The notes under the pieces are model-generated. The model saw only the letters and a list, made by a program, of their open reading frames with translations, had not been told where the DNA came from and did no database searches. DNA of 64,000 bases. Source: Trematomus loennbergii (lineage: Eukaryota; Chordata; Actinopteri; Perciformes; Nototheniidae). The translations under genes and the position numbers were made by a program. Every line of letters begins with the position of its first letter. The first letter of the stretch is position 1. Below, one piece after another: positions 33,701 to 47,537 of the stretch. The stretch lies in contig JAAOOA010000026.1 of NCBI GenBank assembly GCA_012861695.1, forward strand, positions 16,253,937 to 16,317,936, given 5' to 3'.

Positions 33701-36515
33701 TCTAGGCATCGCAGTTAATATGTGCATGGGCGTGTGATGGTGTGTGATCGTAGTCGATACGGTCTGTGCATGGGAGTGTCCAACGATTGTGCCAGTGCAT
33801 TTGTGCATTTACTCATAACCGACATGAAATGCAATTATAATAAAAATAAATTATACTTATTTGTGTAAGTAATTCTCCAAAGGAATAACCAGAACTATTA
33901 AATAATAGCTTAGAGTCATGGTTATTGTACTGTTATGAGTGTCATTCGTTGCATTTTCTCATAACTGATAAGTCACATCCATAATAAAATAATTCATGCG
34001 TATTTATGTAAGTAATTCTCCATAGGATTACCCAGAACTATTAAATAATAGCTTAGGGCTATTCTTGTTTGTTCACATTATTATTGTATTATGTGTCATT
34101 CAGTATGGAAAAAGTATATTATTCCTCTCAACACAATTAATACATTTATGATAAACTGACTGAGGTCCCATATGGCCATTGCTTTCCAAGGAAAGTGATA
34201 ATCATTTGGCGATGCCTTATTTGCAAATATTTAAGAGAGGGCTGTTTTCCTTTTCATTTCTACACTCACTTACAGTAGGCAGCACTTCATGACTGTGAAA
34301 GATGTCCCCTACTCCAGAGGGTCTTGTTGTGTTGCCATCAACATTTTGAGAGATTAATTGTAATTTTGACTTATTTTTGATTGCTCTGATTGCCTGATGA
34401 ACATGGAAGATTCAACGAAGTACAGCAAAATAAACAAGTGAGCAAGTATCTTAGTAGAGTGTTTACTCCTTTAATATTTCCCTTTGAGATTAGCCTTGAG
34501 TATTAGTTAAGGAATGAGCAAACATCATAAAGATGTTGAGCGGACTGAGGATGTTTGTGTTCGACTGATGTTTCAGTGACGCCGGCTGACATTCTCTCGT
34601 ATTAAGCCAATAACAAATTGGTGTGGAGCTTTTGGGAAAAGAGGGAGTTTGTTGCTGTTTGCTGATGTGGTTGAAATGCTGATTGAGAGGCATGATTTAT
34701 GTAATGCCAGCCCAGGAGGATCTTTGCTAGGATGCTGCTGAACACTAAACACAAATCACTGAATGCTGTCAATTAAACAGAGTGCCTTTATTTAGCGAGA
34801 GTGTGTTTGTGGTGCACTTTTTAGAATAGCACCGTGCATGGTCATTTGTAAATGTACTCTCATTCAAACACACATACAAAGCCTCTGCAAAATAAACCTT
34901 TTCTAACTGGAAAATATTAGGCAAAGGGGGCCTATTGTGCACAAAACTCTACGACAAGCAGACATATCAGAATGGAAGTCACATATTTTATTTCTCTGTG
35001 TTGTTCGTTAGCTTGTTAGCTTGTTCCTTTTAGTGACTACAGGTGAAACCTAACCGAGTATTACTGGTTGTTAAACGTACATAAGGTGTAATAGGATATT
35101 TTTTTGTAGATAGTGGAATGCAGCCCGGTGGTTTGGTTTACATCCACTGCAAACTCTGTCATGTCAAAACTTTCCCTATGCTAATGCTAACTCTCGCTAT
35201 TGAAAAGCTCTGTGCTACAGATTTCAGGTTTCTCTGGCATTATGTTGAAGACAATTTCCCTATAGATATGTCTCAGCATTTAAGGGAACATAAAACCTAA
35301 GAAAAACGAGGTTTGGGGGGGGGATCTTTAACTTTGAAAGAAAACCCACACAAAGCTACTAAAACAAATGGACACGACCCCAGTTGTGTAACTATTTAAC
35401 CGCACAGCTACCTCTGGCATCTTTTCAGTGCTGTTTTTTAGCAGATACACATCTTCAGCTTTGAAGTCAGTGGGAGGAGGGGAGAAAAGTGGGTGAAGGG
35501 ACACGATCAGAGCTCAGTGATCAGAGCAAACGGAAGCAGGGTGACTCAGAGTAATCCCAGTAGAACCAAAGCCAGAGAGGAGGATAAAGGCTGATGAATT
35601 CTCCAGAGCCTTTGGGCAATAAAGCGTACAGTAACATAAGAACACTTGATTCTTGGAGAAGATTACGGATCTAAAGATGGTCAGTATGTCATTACGCCCT
35701 TGAAAATGGAAGCATGTGTGATACATGTCAGTTAAAGTATACATAGTGTTTCTAAATTATGATCGGATTAGATGTCCCTGTGTGTATTTGAGCGTACACA
35801 CACTGTACATGCATGTATGCAACTGTATGTGGCAGCATCTCTTAGTATATTCTACAGATTGCAGTAAATGCTGCCTGACTTCCAGGAATGTAGTGTACAG
35901 TCTGAGATTGTTCATTTTGTCCTCCAGTGGATCATTGTAATCTGCATGTGAGCATGAGGCAGCCATCAACCAGCCACCTACTCATGCTGGATGGAGATAA
36001 AAACCAGACACACTCCTTTGCACCGAGGCCAGCAGTGAAGCAAAGCAGCCAACTGATGCTGAATATCTGGGCAGAAAGACAAGACAGAGGTATTGATAGA
36101 TGTCGGACAGTGTTTGATACATGCTCCATCAAATAAGAATCTCAATAAATGTATGAAATTGGGAGTAGCTTTTTGCGCAACATTTTTCGAACCTTTGTTA
36201 TGAAATGTTCCTTTTTGGCAATTTTAAAAGCGTGTACTGAACACAACAGTGTATTATCTTTCTGTAGGTATAGGTCACGCAGTAACCTGCATACTTTCAA
36301 ATAGCCAGCAAAGGGGGACTCCACTGGTTTTAAAGAGAGGTCACATTTTGTAGAAAACTATGGAAAAATTACCTTATTCGTCACTTGATATTTTGAGTTT
36401 ATGGCCTTAATCACAACTTTCGTCAAACAGCAGTACATTCATTGTGAAAATGGTGAAACTAAGAGTAAAATAGACTACAAAGAAGAGTTTGCTGGAGTGC
36501 ATGGCTACGATTACG
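30777..36515. other. No gene recognised
   Basis: AT-rich, non-coding by inspection. It contains the diverged tandem duplication at 33803-34075. A GC-richer part near 34923-35540 begins GGGGGCCTATTGTGC, resembling one end of a MITE, but no partner end is seen. Confidence 0.55.
33803..34075. repeat. Diverged two-copy tandem duplication, period about 150 bp
   Basis: The block CTCATAAC...TAAGTAATTCTCCA...AGAACTATTAAATAATAGCT occurs twice. Its TAAGTAATTCTCCA landmark falls at 33866 and 34019. The last 48 bases of each unit differ at only a few positions, while the earlier part is more diverged. Confidence 0.75.
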
Positions 36516-36834
36516 GTATGTCCACACGGCAGTGTTGCGTGCTTCAACGGAGACGCTTCCCATTCACTTTGAATGGGGTGACGTCACGCTATGCCGAACT
36601 GCATTGTGGTTGCGTCGCTTTGCTTCCGTTGCTTGCTTCGAAAGTTGAGAAAAGTTCAACTTTTCAAGCGTCGACGGAAGCACCAGCCAATCAAATCATA
36701 TGCCAGTACAAGCTCTAGCAAATCAAACCGCGTGCTTGTGTGTCCGGGGCGGGAGATCAATATGATTGGTTGTTGGTCGCACGCCAGACACGCCCACCGG
36801 CAAGCTTCAACGCAACGCTGCCGTGTGGACATTA
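36516..36834. mobile_element. CpG-rich MITE with 'TGTCCACACGGCAG' ends
   Basis: The left end TATGTCCACACGGCAGTGTT (36517-36536) is mirrored by AACGCTGCCGTGTGGACATTA (36814-36834). The interior contains CCAATCA and GATTGG motifs. The layout matches a MITE type I recognise as frequent in fish. The flanks share TTACG (36511-36515 and 36832-36836), but the registration is imperfect, so the duplication and superfamily are not assigned. Confidence 0.78.
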
Positions 36835-36836
36835 CG

Positions 36837-39800
36837 TTACAGTAATTGACAGGAAGCTTCCACATTGTTGACTGCATTTAAATAAATAAAAATATTTTCA
36901 ACAGTGTGTTTTTTCCACTCATAAAATGTAATTAAAACACTCTGGACTTAAATGTATAATAAATACAAAAAACTAAGATAGCGACAAAAACAAGATTGCA
37001 ATGGCCAAAATGCCAAAACTGTCCATAAACCAATGGATGTCATCCACTTCTTTAAACAGTTTATTTCGGAGATCATATCCAGCCATAGATGAGTCTCCAA
37101 TGCTTCAGATTCCTGAGGAAATGAAAATCAAAACTCAAATGTCATGTCAAAAAACATCCAAGACTAAAGATGAATAACATGACTGTGACTATGAAGCATC
37201 AATTTATAAAGGTGATTATTTTTTACCCTCACCAGCAGATTCAATCTGAGTGACGACAAAGGCTACGAGATGAGTGGTGGAAGCACCGGCCCGTCACATA
37301 TATTATTCAGAAAAGCATATGTGAGCAGCTGTTTCCAGGCTCATTACACAGAGATCACACAGAGAATGATGATACAATGATTGATGTAATCTCACCCTTA
37401 CATGCCATCTTTGAGGAACAAGGCTATCGAAGACATAACAGTGAGATAGAAGGATTGAACATGTGGACAGGTACTGTATAGCCAGTTGCATTTCATACTA
37501 CATCTAGCCCCATTTCATGCTTCATAAAGAAGAAGTCTGGAAAATCACTCTTTGGCTTCATAGCTTATTGATGTTTTAAACTTAGCGTAAAACGTAAATG
37601 TTCTGCCAACAAAAAAAATCATGGGGCAGTTCACTACTAAAGGATAGATGAAGAGAATACACACACAGTGGAGAGTTCTTCTGGAAGCTATCTCGAATCC
37701 TAGAGGGAGAAACATGTAAGCTCTATTCCCCTTTGAGTCTTCCCCTGATGCAAGTGTTGGCAGATGAGTAATAGAGGAGAAAGCCTCTTCCCCACCCCAA
37801 CTAGTCAATCCCATAATGCCCCGCCCTGCCACTCGCTTGGATTTAGTTGCTAATTAGGGGAGTGCTATGGCAGGGTTACCCAGTGCATGCACAGGACACG
37901 TAAATCAAATTTCAGTGTTAGCTTTAGAATCATCACAGCAACTGTAAAACGATGAAGAAAATGCTTTTAGATCAGCAAACGGTTGCTTGTATACTGGTGT
38001 GGGCCTTAAAGTGTGTTTTATGGGCATTATGCTAAGTTGTGCTTTATTGTGTCCTACGTTTGTACATGCATGGACATGAGCATCTCGCTTCAGTGGGTTT
38101 CCGTTAGTGGGCTTTGTTCTGCTCAGTTGCACAAGGGCTCGGCCCATTAAATAGATTAATTCAGGAGAATGGATGGAGATGAAAGGATGGCTGATAGTGG
38201 AAGCGGCAGTGGAGGAGAAGAAGTAAATGATAAAAAGAGAAAGAGTGGATGGAAGGGAGGAATATTAAGGGAAAAAGTAGACAATCATGGGATTTTACAG
38301 GAGTGTGCTAGGGAGCTATTACGTTCATAGCTCACTTAAGGTCATGGAAAAATTATGTGGGAAAATGTGTATCAGGGTCTGTGCAGCTTAAGCCATTTCA
38401 TGGAGAAGAAGAAGATGATGGTAATCCAGTTACATTTTAAAAGTGGGAATGTGTATGCATCCTCGTTCAGACTGTTTTAAATCCTGTGTTACAGTCATGC
38501 AGCCAGATAGTTTATATGATTAGCACTTAGTGGCGAGGATAACAACTTTCTCAATGCTGCAATGTTGGAATACCATCCCAGTCTCACAAAACAATCTCTT
38601 TGCTGAGATGATGTTGACTAAGTATGTTTTGGAAAAAAACGTTTTTTAACAGTGCCTTTTTGATAATCAGTTATTAATATATCAATGAATTTGTCCAGGC
38701 CCTCTTGGTTTTAATGGAACATTTGAATTGAGAGTCATATGAAGAGGACAGAAGGTTCACTAGGTTCATGTTTGCCTCAAATTCCTCTCTCTGTACATGA
38801 CTGTGTGGGTTGAAGTTGACCATCCTACACAGACAAATTATCGTTGCTGTAGAGTAATGAATCCCTCTGATTGATATTCTAGGGAAATGTAGTTGCATAA
38901 CACATATAAAAAAGGCACAACTGTAAATGTTCCTGTCCACCCACCTGTCACAATAAAATCATGTTTTTCTTTTTCTCCAGGTTCAGTTCAGGGTTAATGA
39001 AAATGGAGGTATTTTATTGCTGCTCAAGGCACTCAATCTGTATCCGATCGTTATGCTGTAGAGGTAGTAATGGTTGGTTTGTTTCAATTGAGCTTATAGC
39101 AGCCGTGTGTATTTGTGTGTGGGGTTTGTAAGCAAGGATGTAATAAATCATTACACACGCAAATGTTTTTACACAGCCCTGTCCTCAAAATCATTATGAT
39201 TTAGAAGTGTGTCTGATTAGTAGTGACAGGTTTATATCGCTCAGGAGTTGAGAGCATGCAATGAGATGTTTCCCTCCCACCTCCCTTGCTGAAAAACATC
39301 ACCAGAAGGAAATGTACTAAATCGGATAAATGATGAATGTGCATGAGTCTGTCTCAGTATATGATGCACAGCAGGTATTTAATTGGGAAGGAAATATAGG
39401 ATAATGTAATCAACATTGTCAAAAAGTCATAATTGGCACTAGAATTAAGAACATTTGATCGAAATGTAACTTTAAAAGTAATATGGAGCAGGGCAAACAA
39501 GTCCAGATTGAACTGTATTTATGCAATGCAACTGTCATAAAAACGAAATAAGCACATCTCTTACTAGGAAACACAGTAAGGCCAGTGTCACTGCTCTGTT
39601 ATTTCTTTGCTTTCTGTTGCATCTTGCATCTTATTTGGGTCAGAATTTGTGTTGCTTTGTCAAAATCAGATTAAATGCAGACTTCCCCTGCCGAGAGGAA
39701 CCCAGCAGGGCCATCACGCCTGCCAGTCAGAATGAAGCTCAGACAGGTTTGCGACCTCACTCTTTGTTCAATGTGGGGATGGGGAGTAATATCAAAGAAA

Positions 39801-41407
39801 GCAGGAGGCCATGTCTGCTCTGCTGTGGCTGGCAGGGAAAGAAAAGAAATCATGGAGAGGAGGAAATTATTTAATAAGGAGATTGATCTAAGAAACATGA
39901 TTGATGTCTTACACTCGCACCATTTGCCAGCAAAGAAAAAGGCGATGTAATTACACTATGAGATGCAGGTCACGGGAACTCAAAAAGAGTAAAGATTACA
40001 GCAATTAAGAAGCATTTTTCTCCCGCCACTCAACCAAACATGGAAGAATTGGATGGAGATAAACTACTTGAGTCCTTCATTGATCCTGTTTTTCTTTCAT
40101 ACCATTTGCGCTTGTCTACTTCGCAATTTAAATTCATGAAATGTGAAAAAAAATTATTTTCTGAGATTCGACTGCAATTAATATCATCAGGGGTTTTCAA
40201 TTAGTTTCAATGTGGGATCATTGTTTTTTTTCTGTACATGTACCTACAGTATACCTGCAATACCCCAATGGGGATAGTAAACGTGCTCATCGAATGTTAT
40301 CCAATCCATCGTATCATGGTGAGGTTGTACCTAGTTAAGAGAAGAAATTCCACTGCAGTAAAAGTGACAGAAATGTAGCGCTGAATGTATCCCATCGAAA
40401 TCCTTCGGAGAGAAATACAATACAAACTCCCGGCTTCAGGCTTGGTGGTTCATGGTCAGGCATTCAGCCTCACTCATTAGAGGTATTTTCCAATTACAGT
40501 GGGGCTGTCTGCATTTCTAATGGAACCGTTATTCAGGGACCATTGTTTAGAGAGCTCTGCCCACGTTCCAGAGTTTGCAGCCCGGGAGGATGAATGTGAA
40601 GGAGTTGCTTTATTATACATATGTTCCAAACAGAAAAGAGAGAGCTGTTTGTCTGTGAAAGACAAGCAAGGACTGCAGCAGACATCAGGAGAGAAACAGG
40701 ATAGATGCTGCTGATGCTGTCCACTGACTCAGGCAAAAGCTCCAGTGTTACCCCCTGTGTTCGGTCACAGTCCGATTTGCCAAATGGCATTCCTGCATGC
40801 AGCGTTGAACATCCAGCTGAGACCTTGAGGGACAATGCTCCAAACAAACAGTCCAGCCATCCAGTGCACATACAGCAAGACAGCCACTGTGTCTCTCTCT
40901 ATGTATGACTAAGTCCCTAAGACCCAGTTTACTATCTTTCCCTATTATCTATCTTGTCCTATCTATTATTCTGCTTTTCCCCATTTTTGAAGAGAAACGC
41001 TCATTGACAAACAACCAAAATGGGTGGTAAATAAATTGCAACAGAACATTTTGAAGTAGAAATTGATAGAAAGACAAAGAGAGGGGTGGGAGGCAAATAC
41101 TTACGACAAGATAATGTGAGTGTGATCAAGACACATATTCAATATGAGAGCTCTGACAACATCACATGAATAAATAGACTGAAATGAATGGCCCACACAT
41201 GTACTTTGTGTGTTCAGAGTTGGGACTGTAAGTGGTTTTAAAAGCACCAGGGAGGATGTGTCCCCACTGTGCAGCTCCACTTAGAGGAGTGGAATAATTG
41301 AGGCATGCACTTGAACATACGCAGTACTTTTCAACAGCAGAACACTTTATAAAATGACCATAAGGACAAATAAAATGGTAGAAAATGTGTTTCGTTTTTG
41401 TTTTCAT
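36837..41407. other. No gene or bounded element recognised
   Basis: AT-rich DNA. The longer open frames (for example 39521-39874 plus and 40533-40871 minus) overlap each other on opposite strands and show no family features. I treat them as chance frames. Confidence 0.55.
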
Positions 41408-41890
41408 CTGCCGGTTCCATAGCCTTACACTGAAAGACAGGAACAGCCTGAACAATATTGTTAAAACCTGCTCTAAAGTCATCGGAGTGAAACAGAGAGA
41501 CTTAAACTCCTTCTGTAACCAACAGATTGTGCGGAAAGCAGAGAGCATTCTGGCCTCTCCGGGTCATGTTCTTGCACATGAATTCCATCTGTTGCCATCA
41601 GGGCGTAGATATGCTCGACCTGCTCTAAAGACTAATCGCTTTGCAAAATCATTCATCCCTTCTGCACTCAAACTTTTTAATTCTTGAAAGGCTTTCAACT
41701 TAATTATTTATTTATTTTTATTGTGATGCTATGAACTATTTATTGTGTAAATTGGAATGATCCACATCTGTGCTCCCGGGTGTATCTGTGTGTTTTCTCC
41801 CTGTATGTTCTTGACTGTGTACATGACATAAGCTGCTGCTCATAACCAATTGCCCCTTGCGGGATTAATAAAGTTGTTGATTGATTGATA
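41408..41890 (+). mobile_element. LINE 3'-end fragment with C-terminal coding remnant
   Basis: From 41409 the plus strand encodes RFHSLTLKDRNSLNNIVKTC, then KVIGVKQRDL and LLPSGRRYARPALKTNRFAK, ending SFIPSALKLFNS and TGA at 41685-41687. This is the extreme C-terminus found in fish LINE reverse transcriptase proteins. A 3' UTR follows, ending CTTGCGGGATTAATAAAGTT and then short TTGATTGA repeats. This copy is a different lineage from the one at 20088-21366, since its C-terminal segment and tail differ. It is heavily 5'-truncated and inactive. Confidence 0.82.
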
Positions 41891-44800
41891 AAGGTAACAA
41901 GTGAGTGTACCCTTGCATGTGTGCATCTTCCCATCAGTTTGTAACAATGATTCATTTACGCCTACTACAGCATTTTTTTTTGCCTATGAGCTAAAGCAGC
42001 CCTGGAAAGTACAATAATATTACATTGAATCAAGTCCGGCAATTCAGCAGTACTTGTACTTTACTATCCATCTGTTTACTTTTAGGATTTGCTCTTAAGG
42101 CATCTGAAAGTCCAGAGCAACTTGCAAAATATGTCAAAAAGTCAACATCTTATCTCTTCTTTTTGTTAACTTTTTCTGCTGGCTGATGGTGAATTATTAA
42201 TCACTTTTTGGGAACTAAGGAACTCCAGGAGTCAAACAAGAATGTCAAGGTGTAAATCACAGTCATCACGGTCAAATGGGCAACTTTTTATGACTTCTTA
42301 CTCAGTTCCTTTGTAATGTCATAAATGTGTCATGTTGGGGTAGAAAAACTGAATTTAAATATGAATAGTTGGTGTGCAGCAACTACAAGTAATCATGGGT
42401 GACATTGCATTCAGTTGGATAAAGAAGGCAGGAAACGGAGCATCTTCAGGAGGAAATCCCATTCTTGTGGCAGAGGAGTTCAATACACAGACGGTTAGGG
42501 TAAATGTGGACCCTTGAGATGAACTACAGTAAGGTCGCCCAGTAAGACCGGGGTCAAATTGGACGGCCGCCAGGTGTGAACAGGAGGAAATATATAGTCT
42601 GGCATTCACAGCTAGCAAGTATAGCTCACACACCACATTGATACATTTTCACCCACAGGCAGCATAGTGTTTACAGTTCAACTACAGCAGCTTATTTATT
42701 TAATGAACGCACAGTAGAGCCAGACATTTGCTTCCTGGTCTGCTGTATGGAGGCACATTAAACCTCCTTGTACTCTTTGGATAGGGAAGCCATCACTGAT
42801 GTGTCCCATTGTTGGCTACTCGCACACAGTGGGCTTGGGTTGCTGCCCTATAAGGACTTTGCCAAATAAAATAACCCTAACCCATAATTTGTGTCTCTTA
42901 TATGGGGGAGATAACCACAAAAGAAACACACACATCCGTTGCCTAGTAACCCTACAGTGATGACAAGATTACAAATTAAACAAATGAGATATGGCTCATA
43001 AATGCTCATTTGTCAATATTTTAGGTATTGATAACAACCCATAATCCCCAGCTCCCAGACCTTTTGCACAATTAAGCTAACGGTTTCTTGACTCCTGCTT
43101 AATTCGTACAGATATCAATATATTCAAGGGATATGGATCATTGCCTCAACCTCTAAGCGTATGGATTGCTTCCCAGACTTAACTTTACAATCAGTCATCA
43201 ACCTTGTGAGGACCTCGTTAGACCCAACAGAAACCCCATTATATCCTTGTGTTAGCAAGATCATTTCCCCACAGTGTCAATCAAATAAACACACCCAGAC
43301 ACTCATTACGTCTATTCAATTTATCCAGTAAATGTAAAAAATCATTCAAAACAATTGTTTAGCACTCAAACCCTAATTGGATGAATCATGTACAGCGCTC
43401 AAAATAAAAAATATATATCTCTTCAGTTTGACTTGTGTCGGTTAAAATCCCCTATCATTTATGTATTATTCATGTCAAGTGTATTCATTATCCTGGAAAT
43501 TAGAACCTCACTAACCTTCGTGGGGACCTTTTAAAGAAGAAATAGGGACAGAAATGCCTCCTGATATTAATTAAACCTGCACTAGTAGGACGCAGGGTTC
43601 CCCTCATATGCAGTACTCCCATGACAGTTTGGCTGTATGGCCATGGACAGCCCGTTCTGTCATCAGACCTTATTAAAACCAGGCGAAAGGCTGTAGAAAG
43701 GAAGCTGGTGTTGAAACGAAGGGTAGTGAAGGGCTGTAAAAATAAATCTGGATTTGACAGCTTTATTCTGGATTTTAACTTTTTTCCAATTCAAGGTGGC
43801 ATTTAAAGTTAGCCACCTGGTGTATACATCCAGAAGTACTCAGCTCAACTGTGACCTTTCCCCCTTTCTTCTTTTCACATCTGGAATAGTGGACGTAAGA
43901 GCTGAAAGTCGAACAATCCTCACACGCTTTGCAGGGATATGACAGAATCTGCTTCAGTGAAAAGGATATGAGCTCATTGTAAGACACTCCACTCTATTGG
44001 ACTCAAAGTTATCTATTCCTCAGTGGCAGGGGACAATTACACATTGAGAAAGCCTCCTTTCGCTGCTCTATCAAAGGCAGCAGGGCTGGAGGCATGATAA
44101 ACAATATATAATCGAATAAAAGTCTTTTGACACACTTACACAGGATTGGCCAGGAGAATGGCCGAATGTTTGACCCATGTCGTATCAAGACAAGACAGAC
44201 GGTTGAAAGAAAGAAGTGCCAAAAAAGGCTTTCTGTGATCTCATACACATACAACAGGATTCAAATCCCAAAACATCCAGATAAACACTCTGTCTCAAGC
44301 CAGCTTTGATGTTATCTGGGGTGAATGATGTTGAAAAAGGCCCTCTGTAAACTATCTGACAGTGACTATACACAGAGAGAGAATATGAAGGTATTAGTAC
44401 ATGCAGAAATAACGCTTAGGCAACTCTCAAGGCGTTTAGCAGAGGAACAGGCAGGGTCAATGTTTACCTCTCGTAAAATAGATAGATTTTGGAATGATGG
44501 AGGTACTGAGTGTCTCCCTGGGATGGCTGTATAAGACAAAAATCTTTCAAGCAATGTGCTGCATGTAAATGTAACTAAACTACAGAAGAAACCTTATCTC
44601 CCTTAAGATTACAACGCAGTCACAGAAGTTTCAGTCTTATTAGCCGGCCCGGCTAAAATAACTGGGCCTACCTGCCTGTCAGCCTTCCATCTGTGCACAA
44701 ACTTATCTCGTGCCCTCATTGGTCCTGTGCGCGTTCGTGTGTGTTGGAGGAGGGGCTCTGTAAGGAAGTGGCAGATTTCTTCCGGCTGTGTATTTTCAAA

Positions 44801-47212
44801 TTCTAGCGCACTCGAGCTGGTTTCTCCAAAATTACCTACCCCACCTTTAAGTTGCATTCAAATCAGGCCAGTAGTTCTGTTATTCTACTGAAAAACTAAC
44901 TAGAAAAACAACCCCTGAAATGTCTCATTGCAAAGAGAAAGACCAGGTCCGACTGGCACTATCAAATTCATTTCATTTTTGGTTTAAACTGAATGTTTAG
45001 TCTTATTTAAAACTTTATTAAAAAAGAAAACGCAGCAAGAGCAACAGTGTTGTTTAGCCTCTCCTTGCAATTTTTTGTAGCTGATTTGACTTGCTAACTT
45101 GAATTATTTCCTAGACAAAGAATATCTGTGGAACACAAACATTAATTTCCTTTCTGTCTTTCCCGACAAGTTCTTGAGGAAAGTCAGACGGTATCTAAAT
45201 TGTATTTCATGTTGAACACAATGAGCAACACTTAAGGTCTCAGTTGAGAGCAGCAACAAGTACCAATTTCCTTCCGATCATTATCTCTCTATTGCAATAT
45301 TAGCAAGAGCCTGCAAACAATAAATCACTCGTGGATTTAATTAGATGAAATTGATTTAACTGATCCCTCACCTTTCAAATGCAACCCACACCAAATCAGC
45401 TACTTCTGCCATATCCTTTTTTTAAATGTTATTGACATTTCTACACAAAAAGTGGCTCCACAATGTAGGATACAAACCAGTAAAAGCTGCGGAGAGTGAA
45501 AAAGACAGAAAACAACGGCAGAGATAAGGAACAAAAGAACTCAAACCTTAACAGAGGGATACAATATAGCCCTCTGGCATCTTCACAATTAAGCCATGCT
45601 GCTAAAAATGTCATTATCACTTGGGAGAAAAAAACAGGATAGAAAATTCTGTAACGCATAAATTATTTACCCTACTTAAAATTCTCTGCACCAAAGCATA
45701 TGTCAACGTTGCAGCTGATGAGCTGTTTTTTTCTCAGTCAGGTAAAAGCAGATATTTCTCCTTAAAGGTTAGCTTCTTCATTAGACAATGCAATGCCGCC
45801 AGAAACATGATGTACTCATTACAGAGCTGCTGGAGTTTCAGATTAAATGAATATAAAATGAACAGATGAGAGGAGACATCTAAGCAAAGTGAATGGAAGA
45901 GAGGCAGGGGATGAACACAAAGGCTGCGTTATTGTGTTTAGCCATTTTCTCACAGGTTTACCTATTGCCACATCTAATGATTTGTAATAACTGCGAAGTT
46001 TTAACACATTAACTATAGCATAATTTCACATGCCTTAGCTGCTGGTTATATTCCAGCAACACTCTTTTGTTTTATACTGTACTTGCACTGTATATTCATG
46101 ACTTATCAATTATGAAATATGGAGCTGATAGTGACAGGTGCACAGGTGTTTGTATACAGCGCAGTCACACAACTACACACATAGGTTGTATAGACCTTTT
46201 TGCTGTAGGAGGAAGAAGGCATCTTTCAGAGGGGTTTAGTTTGCAAAACAATAAGATAAATAAATGGAATAACAGTATAAATGTACCTGCAGGTCATGGC
46301 GGCCGTTTGGCGAGGCAGCTAGAAGTTCATAAATGGGCATTCATTTGCATTAAATGTACCCTCAAAATTACATTTTTAGTTCTTACTTTCTGTAGTCTGG
46401 AAAAGTTTCACTTGTTTCATTGTTGTTCATCATAGATGAGATATCCAACACTTAAACAGACTCATCCATTATTTTTGTTTTATATACATAATTTAAAATG
46501 GTGATTTTAGAGAGACTCTCAACTAGATGTTATCATGCAGCAATGGAAATATGAGACAAATACACAGCGACAGGAAGAGCTGTAGAATATGTTGCTCAAT
46601 TAAAGTAAAGTTTCTGGAGTAACATTTACTTCGAAAAAAGTAAAAAGTAAGTCTGTTAAAATGTACCTTTGATTATATACTAGTGAGACTGATACACACT
46701 ATAGCAAGTATAGGGTAATAAATGCATTATGTCAACTATAGGGTTAAATAATTAAAGGACCCAATAATCATTAAATGTCATTCTGCAACACAGTGATTCC
46801 CAACAGAATGTAGCTGTAGCCTTTTCAACAGGAAAACAGCACAAACCAGAACAAAAAACAGTAGTGCATTCCTGTGATGCATCTTTTTCAATTGACCAAT
46901 CTTAATGTACAAATGTGACATCAGTGAAACATTGATCCATCAACAATGACAAACTGCCTTGCTCAGTGAAGTCTTACTAGTATAAGTACTGGAACAAAGT
47001 TCAAAACTCAGACAGTTGCAAATAAATAACCTCAAATGAATTAAGAAGATGGACACTTTGACTGGTGCACCACGCACGGCTTGACTGCATAAATTAAGTA
47101 GCCTGACACTTTTACAACTCAATAAAGCACCATGGCAGACAACTAAGGAGAGTCAGAGATAATATACACTGTACAGCAGCCCACACACATGCATTAAAGC
47201 AACAAGAGGGCA
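41891..47212. other. No gene recognised
   Basis: Non-coding by inspection, apart from the one-ended MITE remnant at 44620-44846. The minus-strand frame at 42355-42636 (93 codons) is uninterrupted but matches no family I know. Confidence 0.55.
44620..44846 (-). mobile_element. One-ended MITE remnant (TTAA-type end)
   Basis: On the minus strand it begins at TTAA (44847-44850) followed by AGGTGGGGTAGGTAATTTTG and GAGAAACCAGCTCGAG. I recognise this as the end of a common fish MITE, and the interior is GC-richer than its flanks. No matching inverted end is found on the other side, so it appears truncated near 44620. The left limit is approximate. Confidence 0.55.
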
Positions 47213-47436
<224 letters not shown>

Positions 47437-47447
47437 CAATGAATGTC

Positions 47448-47537
47448 TTCTTGGCCAGGTCAGCATTGAAAATGAGATTTTATCTCAATGCTTTTTTATC
47501 TGGTTAAATAAAGGTTAAATAAAAAAAAAAAAAAAAA
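47448..47537 (+). mobile_element. LINE 3' tail with poly(A)
   Basis: The sequence CTTGGCCAGGTCAGCATTG, then ATGAGATTTTATCTCAATGC (itself a small hairpin), then TGGTTAAATAAAGGTTAAAT is followed by 17 A. This is the 3' terminus of a non-LTR retrotransposon type abundant in fish. Only the tail is present, and its left boundary abuts the CA repeat. Confidence 0.7.

Noticed and set aside
34923..35540. Possible MITE beginning GGGGGCCTATTGTGC
   Set aside because: Only one end resembles a known type. No inverted partner or flanking duplication could be found.
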